64,000 nucleotides of DNA, taken from Archangium lansingense (GTDB lineage Bacteria; Myxococcota; Myxococcia; Myxococcales; Myxococcaceae). Location of the stretch: contig NZ_JAPNKA010000001.1 of NCBI RefSeq assembly GCF_026626635.1, forward strand, positions 6,200,001 through 6,264,000, in the 5' to 3' direction. Made by a program: the position numbers and the translations under genes. Below, piece by piece: positions 24,325 through 33,039 of the stretch. The notes under the pieces are model-generated. The model was given only the letters and a program-made list of their open reading frames with translations, searched no databases and was not told the origin of the DNA. Every line of letters begins with the position of its first letter. The first letter of the stretch is position 1.

Positions 24325-25884
24325 TCAGGGATCGAGGGTGGCCGTGATGGACACACCGCTGTAGTCCGCGTAGCCGTACATCATCACGTAGTAGGTGCCC
24401 GGGCTGATGACGTAGGTGGCACACGACTCCGTGGTGCCGCCATTGTTGGACTTGCACTCGTAGGTGGACGTGGTCGGCTGGACATCCCGGCTGACATACA
24501 CGTCCGAGTCCCCAGTGCCGCCAGTGGTCCGCACGGTCAGGAAGTTCTGGCCGGACGGCACGGTGACGCTCCAGTAGCGCACCGAGTCCTTCGCCCCGGA
24601 CAGTCCGGACACCGTCTGGCCGAGCGTCAGCACACCCGTGGGGGGATTGGGATTCCCGCCGCCGGTGACGTAGTTGCCGCGCAGGGTGGCGTTGGTGAGT
24701 GTCTGGCTCGAACCCGCGTTGTAGACGCGCACGTGCCAGGTGCCGGCCGCGGGCGAGTTGATGGTGCACGACTGGCTGTTGTTGCTGGAGCCGCCCATCG
24801 TGCCCTTGCAGTCATAGGACGACAGCGTGGGCACGGCTTCGCGCTTCACGTACAGGTGGGCGGTGCTCCCGGAGCCGCCGTAGGTGTTGAAGGTGACGCT
24901 GGTGGCCCCCGACGGGACGTAGAGCGTGTAGTCGCATGAGAAGCCCCCCGGCGGCGCGCTCACGCCGTACGTGGGCGAGTTGTTGGTGAGCGGGCTGGTG
25001 GATGTGCACCCCGGCTGGCCTTCCGACAGGGTGTAGGTGCCCGTGATGCCCACGCCGGAGAACGTCCCGGTGCCGTACAGGCGTGCGTAGTAGGTCCCGG
25101 GGGTCGTCACGGTGACGGAGCAGCTCTCCGTGTTGGTGGAGTAGCTGGATTTGCAGTCGTAGACCGTCTCGGTGGGGGAGGCTTCCCGGCGCACGAACAG
25201 GTCGCCGTTGCCGGTGCCTCCGCTAGTGGTGAATTCCACGCGGGTGGCCCCGGTGGGGACATAGAGCTTGTAGATGCAGGACCAGTTGCCCGTGGTCGCG
25301 CCCACGCCGACCGCCGGAACGCCGTTGCTCAGGGTGGTGCTGCTGGTGCAGCCACCCGTGCCGGCAGGCGTGGACGTCGCCCTCAGGCTCAGGCCGCTGA
25401 ACGCACTGTAGCCATAGAGCTTCACGTAATACGTGCCCGCCTGCGCGCCGGAGATGGCACAGGCCTCCTCGTTGCTGGGGCCCTCGGAATAACAGTCCTT
25501 ATCTCCCGACGTCGGCTCCGAGCCACGCTTCACGTACAGATCCGCGTCGCCCGAACCGCCGGTGGTGGTGAAGGTGAGGTTGCTGTTCGAAGAAGCGACG
25601 GACAGCGTGTACGTGCAGGACCATTCCCCTGTGTCCGCGCTGATGTCGGTGATGGCCACGTTGGGCGTGAGGGCGATGTTGCCGGAGCAGGCGGCCATGG
25701 CCTGCACGCGTTCCTCCGGCGGCGGTCCCTTCTTCGCCACCGGGGCTTGTTCGCCGGCCTCGGGGGTGGGCTCCGCTGCCGCCTCCGGGCCCTGTTCCAG
25801 CTCCGCGCCGCAGCCCGTCAGGACACACGTCAGCCACGTCGCGGCCAAAGCCTTCCATGCAAGACGTTTCAATTTGTTCCTCAT
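24325..25884 (-). CDS. Lipoprotein of four tandem PPC-like domains
   Basis: A 519-residue lipoprotein (signal ending CVLTGC) with a Glu/Pro/Ala spacer and then four beta-sandwich repeats of roughly 105-110 residues. Each carries a GDADLYVKR/GNGDLFVRR/TAHLYVKRE/DSDVYVSRD motif, a Cys pair (DC...SC) and a closing GTYYVKLYGYSAFSG-like strand. These match bacterial pre-peptidase C-terminal (PPC) domains, which normally trail secreted proteases. Here no catalytic domain is present, so an adhesive, binding or scaffold role on the outer surface is inferred. Confidence 0.8.
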   Translation of the reverse strand: MRNKLKRLAWKALAATWLTCVLTGCGAELEQGPEAAAEPTPEAGEQAPVAKKGPPPEERVQAMAACSGNIALTPNVAITDISADTGEWSCTYTLSVASSNSNLTFTTTGGSGDADLYVKRGSEPTSGDKDCYSEGPSNEEACAISGAQAGTYYVKLYGYSAFSGLSLRATSTPAGTGGCTSSTTLSNGVPAVGVGATTGNWSCIYKLYVPTGATRVEFTTSGGTGNGDLFVRREASPTETVYDCKSSYSTNTESCSVTVTTPGTYYARLYGTGTFSGVGITGTYTLSEGQPGCTSTSPLTNNSPTYGVSAPPGGFSCDYTLYVPSGATSVTFNTYGGSGSTAHLYVKREAVPTLSSYDCKGTMGGSSNNSQSCTINSPAAGTWHVRVYNAGSSQTLTNATLRGNYVTGGGNPNPPTGVLTLGQTVSGLSGAKDSVRYWSVTVPSGQNFLTVRTTGGTGDSDVYVSRDVQPTTSTYECKSNNGGTTESCATYVISPGTYYVMMYGYADYSGVSITATLDP

Positions 25885-25955
25885 TTCGTGAGAATGTGTT
25901 TCATCCGGGGCGGCGAAAGCCTGTCGTCACTGGCCGCCGGATGATGCGAAAGCTA

Positions 25956-26098
25956 TCAAGCGTGTCTGACATTCCGGCTGGGCGAGTAGAGATGTGCGAT
26001 GCGTCCGAGCGCTTCGATGGCCCCGCGGCGCTCCTGCGTCATCGCCACCGGCGGCTTCTTGTCCACCGCGAAAGCGAATGTGACCGCCAAGGCGATCG
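25956..26098 (-). pseudogene. Short C-terminal gene remnant
   Basis: The minus strand reads AVTFAFAVDKKPPVAMTQER and continues to IAHLYSPSRNVRHA and a stop at 25956-25958. It has convincing protein character but no start, and its 5' side runs into the leader of the AlkD-like gene on the other strand. Probably the last ~45 codons of a lost gene. Family not recognised. Confidence 0.3.
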
Positions 26099-26127
26099 GG
26101 TAAGAGACTGCACTCGAGGAGACTCAG

Positions 26128-26919
26128 ATGCCGAAGACGATGACGCTGTCCCAGGTAATGAAGAAGCTCGAGGACCAGGGCGACGAGAAGGTGCGCCAGC
26201 GCTACGTGCGCGATGGCGCGGGCGACAACGTTTTCGGCGTGCTGCTCGGCAAGATCCGCAGCCTCGCAGAGGCGCTCGGGACGAACCACGGGCTCGGCCT
26301 GGAGCTGTGGGCGACGGGCAACCACGAGGCACGCATCCTCGCGTGCATGCTGCTCGATCCCGCGGCGCTCACCGAGAAGGAGGCGCGCGCGCTCCTCGAG
26401 CCGCTCTCGAACCCGACCCTGGTCGACGAGCTCGTCGGACGTGTGCTCGTGCATGCGCCCATCGCCGAGGCGCTGCAGGTGCGATGGATGGACGGCAGCA
26501 AGGAGCTTCCCCTCCGCGCTGGGTGGAGGCTCCTCGCCGGGCGCATCGCGCGCGGGCTCGCGAAGGACCTCGACGTCCGCGCGACGCTCGCGCGCATCGA
26601 GCGTGAGTTGCCGCCCGCACCGTACCGGGTGAAGGAGGGCATCAACTTCTGTCTCGTCTGGATCGGCATCCACCTGCCCGCGTACACCGCGGAGGCCATC
26701 GCGATCGGCGAGCGCCTCGGCCGGTGGGACCCGCGACCGATCCCGAAGGGCTGCACGTCGAGCTACGCGCCGGAGTGGATCGCGGCGTCGCTCGCGCTGC
26801 GTCGAGGCGAGAAGACCGCGGCACGAAAGACGATGGAGGCGGCTGCAAAGGCGAAGGCCGCTCCTGTCAGGAAGAAGAGCGCCAGGAAGAGGCCAGCTGC
26901 CCCGAAGAGGGCGCGCTGA
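26128..26919 (+). CDS. DNA alkylation repair protein, AlkD-like
   Basis: A 263-residue all-helical protein built of HEAT-like repeats, starting at an ATG behind GAGGAG. Features are MTLSQVMKKLEDQGDEKVRQ, FGVLLGKIRSLAEALG, GLELWATGNHEARILACMLL and a Lys/Arg/Ala-rich basic tail of about 35 residues. This is the pattern of the AlkD-like DNA alkylation repair superfamily, whose members bind damaged DNA and excise N3/N7-alkyl purines. The basic tail would add nonspecific DNA affinity. Family confident, activity inferred. Confidence 0.82.
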   Translation: MPKTMTLSQVMKKLEDQGDEKVRQRYVRDGAGDNVFGVLLGKIRSLAEALGTNHGLGLELWATGNHEARILACMLLDPAALTEKEARALLEPLSNPTLVDELVGRVLVHAPIAEALQVRWMDGSKELPLRAGWRLLAGRIARGLAKDLDVRATLARIERELPPAPYRVKEGINFCLVWIGIHLPAYTAEAIAIGERLGRWDPRPIPKGCTSSYAPEWIAASLALRRGEKTAARKTMEAAAKAKAAPVRKKSARKRPAAPKRAR

Positions 26920-27104
26920 CATCGCGCGCCAGGCTCGGCAGGACTTCGGCTGGCTCAGAGGCTGGAGGCACAAGGTGGCGCGAGCTCTTCGAGGGCGGAG
27001 CCGTGACGCTCTCGTGCTATACGGAGAGAGACGCGCCCCCCAGTCGGAGGCTCCCTGTGAGGAACGGGCTCTCTTCAGAAGTCCAACTCCCGGCGCCGTT
27101 CCCC

Positions 27105-27926
27105 TTACGTGCACTGGATGCGAAGGCTCACCTCGTTGATGTGGACCCGGCACATGAAGAGATAGAGGGTCCCGACGTCCCCCCATTCGGCGTCCACCAT
27201 GGGACTGGGGGACAGTTGCACCAGCAATTCCATCCCCTGGCCACACGTCCCGCAGTCCGGGGTTTCATCCGGGCCGTTGACCCAATGGGGGTAGCCGCCC
27301 AACGCCAGGCCTCGGTTGCGCGTGTGCGGATGGCTCAGGTCCTCCGCCCGTTGCAACTCCCCCGCGGCACGCTCGACGACGTCCCAATTGGCCCAAGCCT
27401 CGCGGGAGCCGCTGGTGCCCGGCACCGCCGCCCAGAGTTCAGGGCAGTGCCGCTCGAAGCCCACCGCATCCGGTAACGAGAGGCCCAACCGGGCACGGAC
27501 AAAATGCTGGGTGAAGGGAGCTGCCCGCGAGCGGAGCACGATCGCTTCCTGCTCCGCCGCATGCGGGTAGGCGCGTACACACCAGGACCGGGCTGGCCCC
27601 TGCTCCTTACCCCAGGGATGGCACTCCCAACAGTAGAAGAAGGTGATGAATGCCACCTCCAGCCGGGGCTCGTGGAGCGCGTCATGGCGGTAGTCCACCT
27701 GGCATACGAAGCGCAGGGCCCCGTGGCAGCGGCCGCAACGGGGCCATCTCTCGCCCCTGAGTGCGGTCGGCCTGCCGCCGAATTGCGTGCGGAACTTCCT
27801 CTCTGGCTTCTGCGCGCGGGCTGCCGGCAACAAGAGCGTGCGCTGGCGCAGCAGAGGCGTGAGCCAACGGACCACATCGGTTCTGTCGAGGGGGGGCTGC
27901 ATGTCTCGCCAAGGTGCCTGCCGCAC
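27105..27926 (-). CDS. DUF1963 (YwqG-like) family protein
   Basis: A 273-residue protein with conserved Cys pairs: CGRCHG near residue 70, FFYCWECHPW near 95, and CGTCGQGMELLVQL with LGGYPHWVNGPDETPDC near 220-235. It ends with TLYLFMCRVH. The LGGYPxW and CxxCG-M-LLxQ motifs are typical of DUF1963 proteins, cytosolic beta-rich proteins of unknown role. The start is GTG at 27926 (AGGA seven bases upstream) or ATG at 27902. It follows the S9 peptidase gene by 26 bases and may be cotranscribed. A 31-base exact copy of its FFYCWECHPW-coding segment recurs at 39038-39068. Confidence 0.75.
   Translation of the reverse strand: MRQAPWRDMQPPLDRTDVVRWLTPLLRQRTLLLPAARAQKPERKFRTQFGGRPTALRGERWPRCGRCHGALRFVCQVDYRHDALHEPRLEVAFITFFYCWECHPWGKEQGPARSWCVRAYPHAAEQEAIVLRSRAAPFTQHFVRARLGLSLPDAVGFERHCPELWAAVPGTSGSREAWANWDVVERAAGELQRAEDLSHPHTRNRGLALGGYPHWVNGPDETPDCGTCGQGMELLVQLSPSPMVDAEWGDVGTLYLFMCRVHINEVSLRIQCT
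27612..27642. repeat. 31-base segment repeated at 39038-39068 (copy 1)
   Basis: This lies inside the DUF1963 gene and encodes the FFYCWECHPW motif on the minus strand. The identical 31 bases occur 11.4 kb away in the intergenic space beside the CBASS operon. Confidence 0.8.
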
Positions 27927-27952
27927 CCTGGTCCTGGCAAGGCTCCAGGCGG

Positions 27953-30112
27953 TTAAAGGTTCTCCTGGAAGTGGCGTATCAGCCTCGCCCAGACCCGCTC
28001 GCTCATGAGGGGGTCGGCGAGCATGTGCGTGGAGCCGCTCAGCGGCAGCACCTCGTGAGGCTTGCCGGCGCGGAACAATGCATCGGAGAGCTTCAGCGTG
28101 TGCGAGAAGAAGACGTTGTCGTCGAAGGTGCCGTGGACAAGCAGCAGCTTGCCGATGGGCTTGTCCTCCTTCGCGAAGGTGAGCAGGGAGTTCTTCTCGT
28201 AGGCCTCCGGGTGTTCCGCTGGCAGTCCAAGGTAGCGCTCGGAGAGGTAGCTGTCGTAGTCACGCCAGTCCACCACCGGGGCACCGGCGAACGCGGCCTT
28301 GAAGACGTCCGGGCGCGAGAGCGCCGCGAGCGCGGACATGTACCCGCCGTGGCTCCATCCTTCGATGCCCACGCGCGTGAGGTCCATCTCCGGCACCTCG
28401 GCGGCGAGCGCCTGAAGCGCGGCGATCTGATCGTCGAGTACGTCGGCGAAGCCAAACTTGATCTTCCGCTCCCACGCCCGGCCGCGCAGCGCCGTTCCGC
28501 GGCCGTCGAGCTTCACCACGAGGAAGCCGTGGTCCGCCATCCATTGTGCGGTGAGGTTCATCGCCATGCTCTGCTGAACCATCGGATAGGCGGCCCCGTA
28601 GATCTCGACGATGACCGGCAGCTTCACGCCCGGCTTGAAGTTCCGGGGCCGGATGAGCGCGGTCCAGAACCGCTCGGGCCCGACCTGCCGCAGCTCGAGC
28701 CGGGGCTGGTACGGAGGCTCGCGCGCAACCGAAGGAAGCTCGCCGAGGCGCGTCCCGTCGGACCGATGGACGTATACCCGGCGCAGGCTCGTGGGACCTT
28801 CGGTCGTGACGACGATCAAGCCGCCCCGGGCGGAGACGACCGCCCTTTCGAGCGCGGGGCCGCCCGAGGTGACGCGCTCGGGCTCACCGCCGCCCTTGAC
28901 CCGCCACAGGTACCGCTCGGTCGGGTTCGGCCCGCCCAGGAAGTACAGGATGTCTTCCTTCGGCTGATAGTTCACCAGCATCTGGAAGCCGGCGCCCGGC
29001 TTCACCAGCGACCGCGCCAGGCTTCCGTCGGCGCGGCGGAGCTCCACTTCCGAGGCCCCGTTGCGCTCGGTGGACCAGAGAAAGCCGCTGCCGTCCTCCA
29101 ACCATTCGGGGAAGCCCTGGTCCAGCTGGAGCCACGCGTCGTCCCTCTCGACGAGGAGCGGGCGCGTCTGGCCTGTCCGCGGGTCCGCCGCGAGGAGCAC
29201 CTCTTCCGTCTGCGCGCGGTTCTGGACCAGCAAGGTGAGCGGGCCCGCCTTCGGCCACTTCACCGTTGCCATGTAGGGGTACTTCTCCGCGTCCCACCTG
29301 ACTTCCTTCGCCGGGCCACCCGCCACCGGCACGACGAAGAGCCGCACCTTCGCGTTCGGCTTGCCGGGCCGCGGGTACGCGAACGGTTGGGCGCCCTGCT
29401 CGAGTCTCGCCGGGTCGGCGAGGTTGAGCTTCTCGACGCCGGACGTATCGGCCTCTTCGTAGGCGATATGCTTCGCGTCGGGGCTCCACCAGTAGCCGGT
29501 GAAGCGGTACATCTCTTCCTGCGCCACGAACTCGGCAAGGCCGTGCGTCCGCTCGGGAGTACCGCCACGCGTGACCTGGCGCTCTTTGTTGGTGGTGAGC
29601 TCGATGCGGAACACGTCGTTGTCGCGGACGTAGGCGACCTGCTTGCCGTCGGGCGAGAACCGCGGATCGATGACCCCCGCGCCCGCGTTGAGCTGGGTGA
29701 CCTTCCCGGAGCTGCGCTCGACGACATAGAGCTTGCCCGAGAGCGTGAGCAGCACCTTCTGCCCATCGTTGGAGAGCGCATACGAGGTGAAGCCCCGGCC
29801 TGAGACGCGCATGCGCTCGCGGCGCGCCTTCTCCTCGGGGGACAATGTCTCCTCCGCGCCAGCGATGACACTCTCTGGCGTGAGCAGCTCGCGGGTTCCT
29901 CCGGTGGCGACGTCGAATGCGAACAACGAGCTCACGCCCGACGCCGGGGGGCTTCGGAGGAAGAGCACCGTCTCTTCGCCGGGTGTGATCCCCACCGCCA
30001 TCGGCCGGCCAAGGTTGAAGTTGCGCGTCTCCGCGAGCTGCCGGAGAAGGGTGTCGGATTCGGATGGAGCGGCAGCGCTCACCATCGCGACCGCGGCTAG
30101 CAACTGGAGCAT
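27953..30112 (-). CDS. S9 family peptidase (DPP-IV/prolyl oligopeptidase type)
   Basis: A 719-residue exported serine peptidase. The ATG at 30112 (GAGGTG nine bases upstream) gives a short signal peptide (MLQLLAAVAMVSAAA). A beta-propeller with DPP-IV-like WD repeats (DPRFSPDGKQVAYVRDND, YRFTGYWWSPDAKHIAYEE) is followed by an alpha/beta-hydrolase domain with nucleophile GWSHGGYMS, Asp in HGTFDDNVFF and His in GSTHML. The AQEEMYRFTGYWW stretch matches the Glu-containing segment that binds the substrate N-terminus in DPP-IV enzymes. It should release dipeptides from Xaa-Pro or similar N-termini in the periplasm. Confidence 0.9.
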   Translation of the reverse strand: MLQLLAAVAMVSAAAPSESDTLLRQLAETRNFNLGRPMAVGITPGEETVLFLRSPPASGVSSLFAFDVATGGTRELLTPESVIAGAEETLSPEEKARRERMRVSGRGFTSYALSNDGQKVLLTLSGKLYVVERSSGKVTQLNAGAGVIDPRFSPDGKQVAYVRDNDVFRIELTTNKERQVTRGGTPERTHGLAEFVAQEEMYRFTGYWWSPDAKHIAYEEADTSGVEKLNLADPARLEQGAQPFAYPRPGKPNAKVRLFVVPVAGGPAKEVRWDAEKYPYMATVKWPKAGPLTLLVQNRAQTEEVLLAADPRTGQTRPLLVERDDAWLQLDQGFPEWLEDGSGFLWSTERNGASEVELRRADGSLARSLVKPGAGFQMLVNYQPKEDILYFLGGPNPTERYLWRVKGGGEPERVTSGGPALERAVVSARGGLIVVTTEGPTSLRRVYVHRSDGTRLGELPSVAREPPYQPRLELRQVGPERFWTALIRPRNFKPGVKLPVIVEIYGAAYPMVQQSMAMNLTAQWMADHGFLVVKLDGRGTALRGRAWERKIKFGFADVLDDQIAALQALAAEVPEMDLTRVGIEGWSHGGYMSALAALSRPDVFKAAFAGAPVVDWRDYDSYLSERYLGLPAEHPEAYEKNSLLTFAKEDKPIGKLLLVHGTFDDNVFFSHTLKLSDALFRAGKPHEVLPLSGSTHMLADPLMSERVWARLIRHFQENL

Positions 30113-30246
30113 ATGGAGCACCTCGTCCGGCCGAGTCTGGCTGTCATTCCGGTGAAACACCCGCGGATTCGTATCTCGGAGCTCCTCGAATCGCCGGGCG
30201 CTGTCATGGCATCATCGCGGCCACTTCCATCCCCCGGAGACACCCT

Positions 30247-31362
30247 ATGCAGAGCAGGCGGAGCTTCCTTTGGGCTGCAGCACCCCTCGCGGTTCTGACA
30301 TGTCTTCTGGGAGGAGCCCTGTCTGGGTGTGGAGGGACGGACGTTTCAGCGGACCTCGGCGAGCCGCTGGGAGATCGGTCCGTCGCCCTCTCCTATCCAG
30401 AGGGGAGCAGCAGGACGGTGACCTCGCGGCGCGTTGTCTACAAGGACTCCTCTGGCAGCTACCAGGCCGCGGCGGGGTTCGAGGCCTTCCGAGCGGCCGG
30501 GGCCCCGGACAGCGACCTGTTCGCCATCCGCATTGCCGAGGTGGACGCGCCGAGCGTGCGCAACGCCCTGGTGGTGATGTCCGCGGGGCAGAAGATCTCG
30601 AGCAGCGGCCACATGAGCGGGGTGACGGGCCAGGCCTCGAACTGGGATGACACGTGCGGTGATGTCTCGTGCCCCAATGTGACCCTGGATGGGCGCTCGC
30701 TCGCGATGAAGCTGCGCCACCAGGGCTGGCTCCCCGCGGCCACGACGTGGATGGCGGTGGTGAACGACAACAACTTCGATCACCTGTCCGACAGCGGCAC
30801 GAAGCAGCAGCTCGTGAATGGCTTCGTGCAATGGCTGCAGGCCCAGGTGCGGCCGGAGACGCGCTCCATCTACCTGGCAGGGAGCTCGCGAGGAGGATGT
30901 CTGGTGATGCTCATGGCCCAACAGCTTCGCAACAACCCGAGCCTCGATGGGATTGAGCTCTACGTCTCCTCATTCGATGGGGTGTGCAAGTACACCCAGG
31001 GAGAGCTGGGCACCACCGGGGACAAGATCAACAACCCGGTGCGGCCGTCCTTCACGTCCTACGGTGGCTGGGCCACGGACCTCTCCGCGCAGTTCCCGCG
31101 CCGGGCCCGGCTTCACATCTTCCACATCGCGGGAGGCGAGGAGGTGGCTCCTCTCACGGGCATCCGCGCGTTCTCGGCGTACTCGGGCACGCCGCCCAAG
31201 ACGGGCTCGAACCTCGACTGGGGTTGGTACAAGCAGAACTGGGTGAAGTGGAAGCACAAGGAGATCGGCAATCCCTACACGGAGCCCTCCTCCTCGGAGC
31301 GAGCCCAGGCGGTGTCGGAGACGCTGGACGCGCAGCTCACGTGGCTCGACGGGTGGTTTTGA
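30247..31362 (+). CDS. Tat-like lipoprotein with alpha/beta-hydrolase motif
   Basis: A 371-residue exported protein whose N-terminus has both a twin-arginine-like motif (SRRSFLW) and a lipobox (GGALSGC). The mature region contains TRSIYLAGSSRGGCLVMLMA, a nucleophile-elbow-like GSSRG, followed by ELYVSSFDGVCKY and a late LHIFHIAGGEEV, consistent with an alpha/beta-hydrolase fold. The catalytic Asp and His cannot be assigned with certainty. It is divergent from the S9 peptidase gene with about 130 bases between. Substrate unknown. Confidence 0.65.
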   Translation: MQSRRSFLWAAAPLAVLTCLLGGALSGCGGTDVSADLGEPLGDRSVALSYPEGSSRTVTSRRVVYKDSSGSYQAAAGFEAFRAAGAPDSDLFAIRIAEVDAPSVRNALVVMSAGQKISSSGHMSGVTGQASNWDDTCGDVSCPNVTLDGRSLAMKLRHQGWLPAATTWMAVVNDNNFDHLSDSGTKQQLVNGFVQWLQAQVRPETRSIYLAGSSRGGCLVMLMAQQLRNNPSLDGIELYVSSFDGVCKYTQGELGTTGDKINNPVRPSFTSYGGWATDLSAQFPRRARLHIFHIAGGEEVAPLTGIRAFSAYSGTPPKTGSNLDWGWYKQNWVKWKHKEIGNPYTEPSSSERAQAVSETLDAQLTWLDGWF

Positions 31363-31463
31363 GCAGGCGGGGTGTCAGCCTTTAGGGGGGCCACCAGAAG
31401 TGTATGTTTTGGGGCCATATGCCATTGAGGCCGATCTGGTGAGCTGCTCCCGAGCACGCTGAC

Positions 31464-31491
31464 GCGTCAATGACACGTCAATGGCGTGTCA
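31464..31491. repeat. Interleaved direct and inverted repeats upstream of the decarboxylase operon
   Basis: CGTCAATG occurs twice, 11 bases apart (31465-31472 and 31476-31483). TGACACG (31471-31477) and CGTGTCA (31485-31491) form a perfect dyad across the second copy. The rest of the 336-base gap (31363-31698) shows no gene; TGGCATGGGCCGTGCT at 31542-31557 is a weak sigma-54-like match (GG and GC at the required spacing). A regulator-binding region for the operon at 31699 is plausible. Confidence 0.4.
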
Positions 31492-31698
31492 GCCGGAGCT
31501 CGGTGGAGGGAGCTCCCGAGGAATCCCAGGCATTTCCGAACTGGCATGGGCCGTGCTGTCTGGCGGGATGTCTCAGCTACCGCGCTGACTCGGAGAGGGA
31601 AGGCCCCATGCAAAAGCCGAGCGGGTCCTTTGTCGCTCTCCGAGCTCCATGAGGGTTCGACCTTGTCCGCACATCCCGTCGTTGTTCCCGAAAGGCAC

Positions 31699-33039
31699 AT
31701 GAAGCAGGAGTCCCGAGCTTCTCAGTCCCTTCATCCAGAAAGATGGCGCCTGACGCGAGCCGAAGGAGGGTTGTGCCTGGAGGGGAAGCCGCTCTCGAGC
31801 CTCGTGGAGCGCTGGGGGAGCCCTCTCTTCGTCGTCCACGCCGACCAGCTCGCCGAGAACGTCCGGCGCTTCCAGCAGGTGCCGCCGGGCCAGCAGCGGG
31901 GTGTCGAGGTCTTCTATTCCTACAAGACCAATCCGATCCCTGCCGTGCTCCAGAGGCTGTCGCAGCTCGGCGTCGGAGCCGAGGTGGTCTCTCCGTACGA
32001 GCTGTGGCTCGCCATGCGGCTCGGGGTCGCGCCCGGAAGGATCATCTACAATGGCCCGGGCAAGACGCCGAGTGTCGCGCGCACGCTCGTCCAGAGCGAT
32101 CTCCTGCTCACCAACCTGAATCATCGCGAGGAGATCGCGCTCGTCGCACAGGCCGCCGCGGAGCTTGGCAAGCGGCCCACTGTGGGCCTGCGCGTGGCCA
32201 CCTCCGATAGCTGGTCGGGCAAGTTCGGCATCCCGATCGCTGGAGGGCAGGCGCTGGCGGCCTACGAGGAGGCGCTGTCTCATCCCTCCCTCCGGGTCGT
32301 TGGGTTGCACGCGCACCGGGGCGTGGCCATCGAGGATGCCGATACCCTGGAGCGCTTCGTTCGAGAGGTGCTGGAGTTCTGCGACGCGCTCCACGCCCGG
32401 CTCGGGCTCGACGTGGAATTGCTCGACCTCGGCGGGAGCCTGGCGGTCCCCACGGTCCTGCCGCTCAACGACTCGCCTCTCCCTCTCGCCGAGCGGGTCA
32501 GCCGCAGGCTCTCGATCGACGGCTACCTCTCGCTGCTCGTCGAGCGGGTCGAGGACCACTTCCGTCGCGCCGGCCGTCCGGCACCTCGCATCCTGCTGGA
32601 GCCCGGACGCGCGATGACCGGGAACACCCAGATGCTGCTGTGCCGGGTCAGCAGCCTCAACGCGGCCGGAGAGGGGCCCGCGCACGCGATCCTGGACGCC
32701 GGCGAGAACATCGCCCACATCCTGCACCGCGAGTATCACGAGATCTTCCACGCCGAGCGATGGGGCGAGTCCCCGAGCGAGACGTACACCCTCGACGGCC
32801 CCACCTGCAGCCCGATGGACCGCCTGCGGACCACGATCGATCTCCCGCGGCTGCGGCTTGGAGACACGCTCGCGATCATGGACGCGGGTGCCTATCTGGT
32901 CTCCTTCTCGAACTCCTTCTGCTTCCCGCAGCCGGGCATCGTGGTCCTGGACCAGGGCCGCGAGACGCTCGTCCGTCGCGCGGAGACCTACGAGGACATG
33001 ATCGCCAGGGATCTCCACGCGAACGAGGCCTCCCGATGA
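31699..33039 (+). CDS. PLP-dependent decarboxylase, fold type III (LysA/ornithine decarboxylase family)
   Basis: A 446-residue enzyme of the alanine-racemase-like barrel fold. The PLP lysine is in VFYSYKTNPIPAVL, barrel motifs include LRVVGLHAHRG, VELLDLGGS and ILLEPGRAMTG, and the C-terminal barrel has the catalytic Cys region TLDGPTCSPMDRL and the closing MDAGAYLVSFSNSFCFPQP. The family decarboxylates diaminopimelate, ornithine, lysine, arginine or specialised amino acids. Linkage to a thioesterase and an unknown large protein points to a pathway-specific amino-acid decarboxylation rather than lysine synthesis. The ATG at 31699 begins just before coding-quality sequence. Confidence 0.85.
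   Translation: MKQESRASQSLHPERWRLTRAEGGLCLEGKPLSSLVERWGSPLFVVHADQLAENVRRFQQVPPGQQRGVEVFYSYKTNPIPAVLQRLSQLGVGAEVVSPYELWLAMRLGVAPGRIIYNGPGKTPSVARTLVQSDLLLTNLNHREEIALVAQAAAELGKRPTVGLRVATSDSWSGKFGIPIAGGQALAAYEEALSHPSLRVVGLHAHRGVAIEDADTLERFVREVLEFCDALHARLGLDVELLDLGGSLAVPTVLPLNDSPLPLAERVSRRLSIDGYLSLLVERVEDHFRRAGRPAPRILLEPGRAMTGNTQMLLCRVSSLNAAGEGPAHAILDAGENIAHILHREYHEIFHAERWGESPSETYTLDGPTCSPMDRLRTTIDLPRLRLGDTLAIMDAGAYLVSFSNSFCFPQPGIVVLDQGRETLVRRAETYEDMIARDLHANEASR

Noticed and set aside
27914..29803. 629-codon plus-strand open frame opposite the S9 peptidase gene
   Set aside because: Composition is that of an antisense shadow in a high-GC gene. The minus-strand catalytic motifs are decisive.
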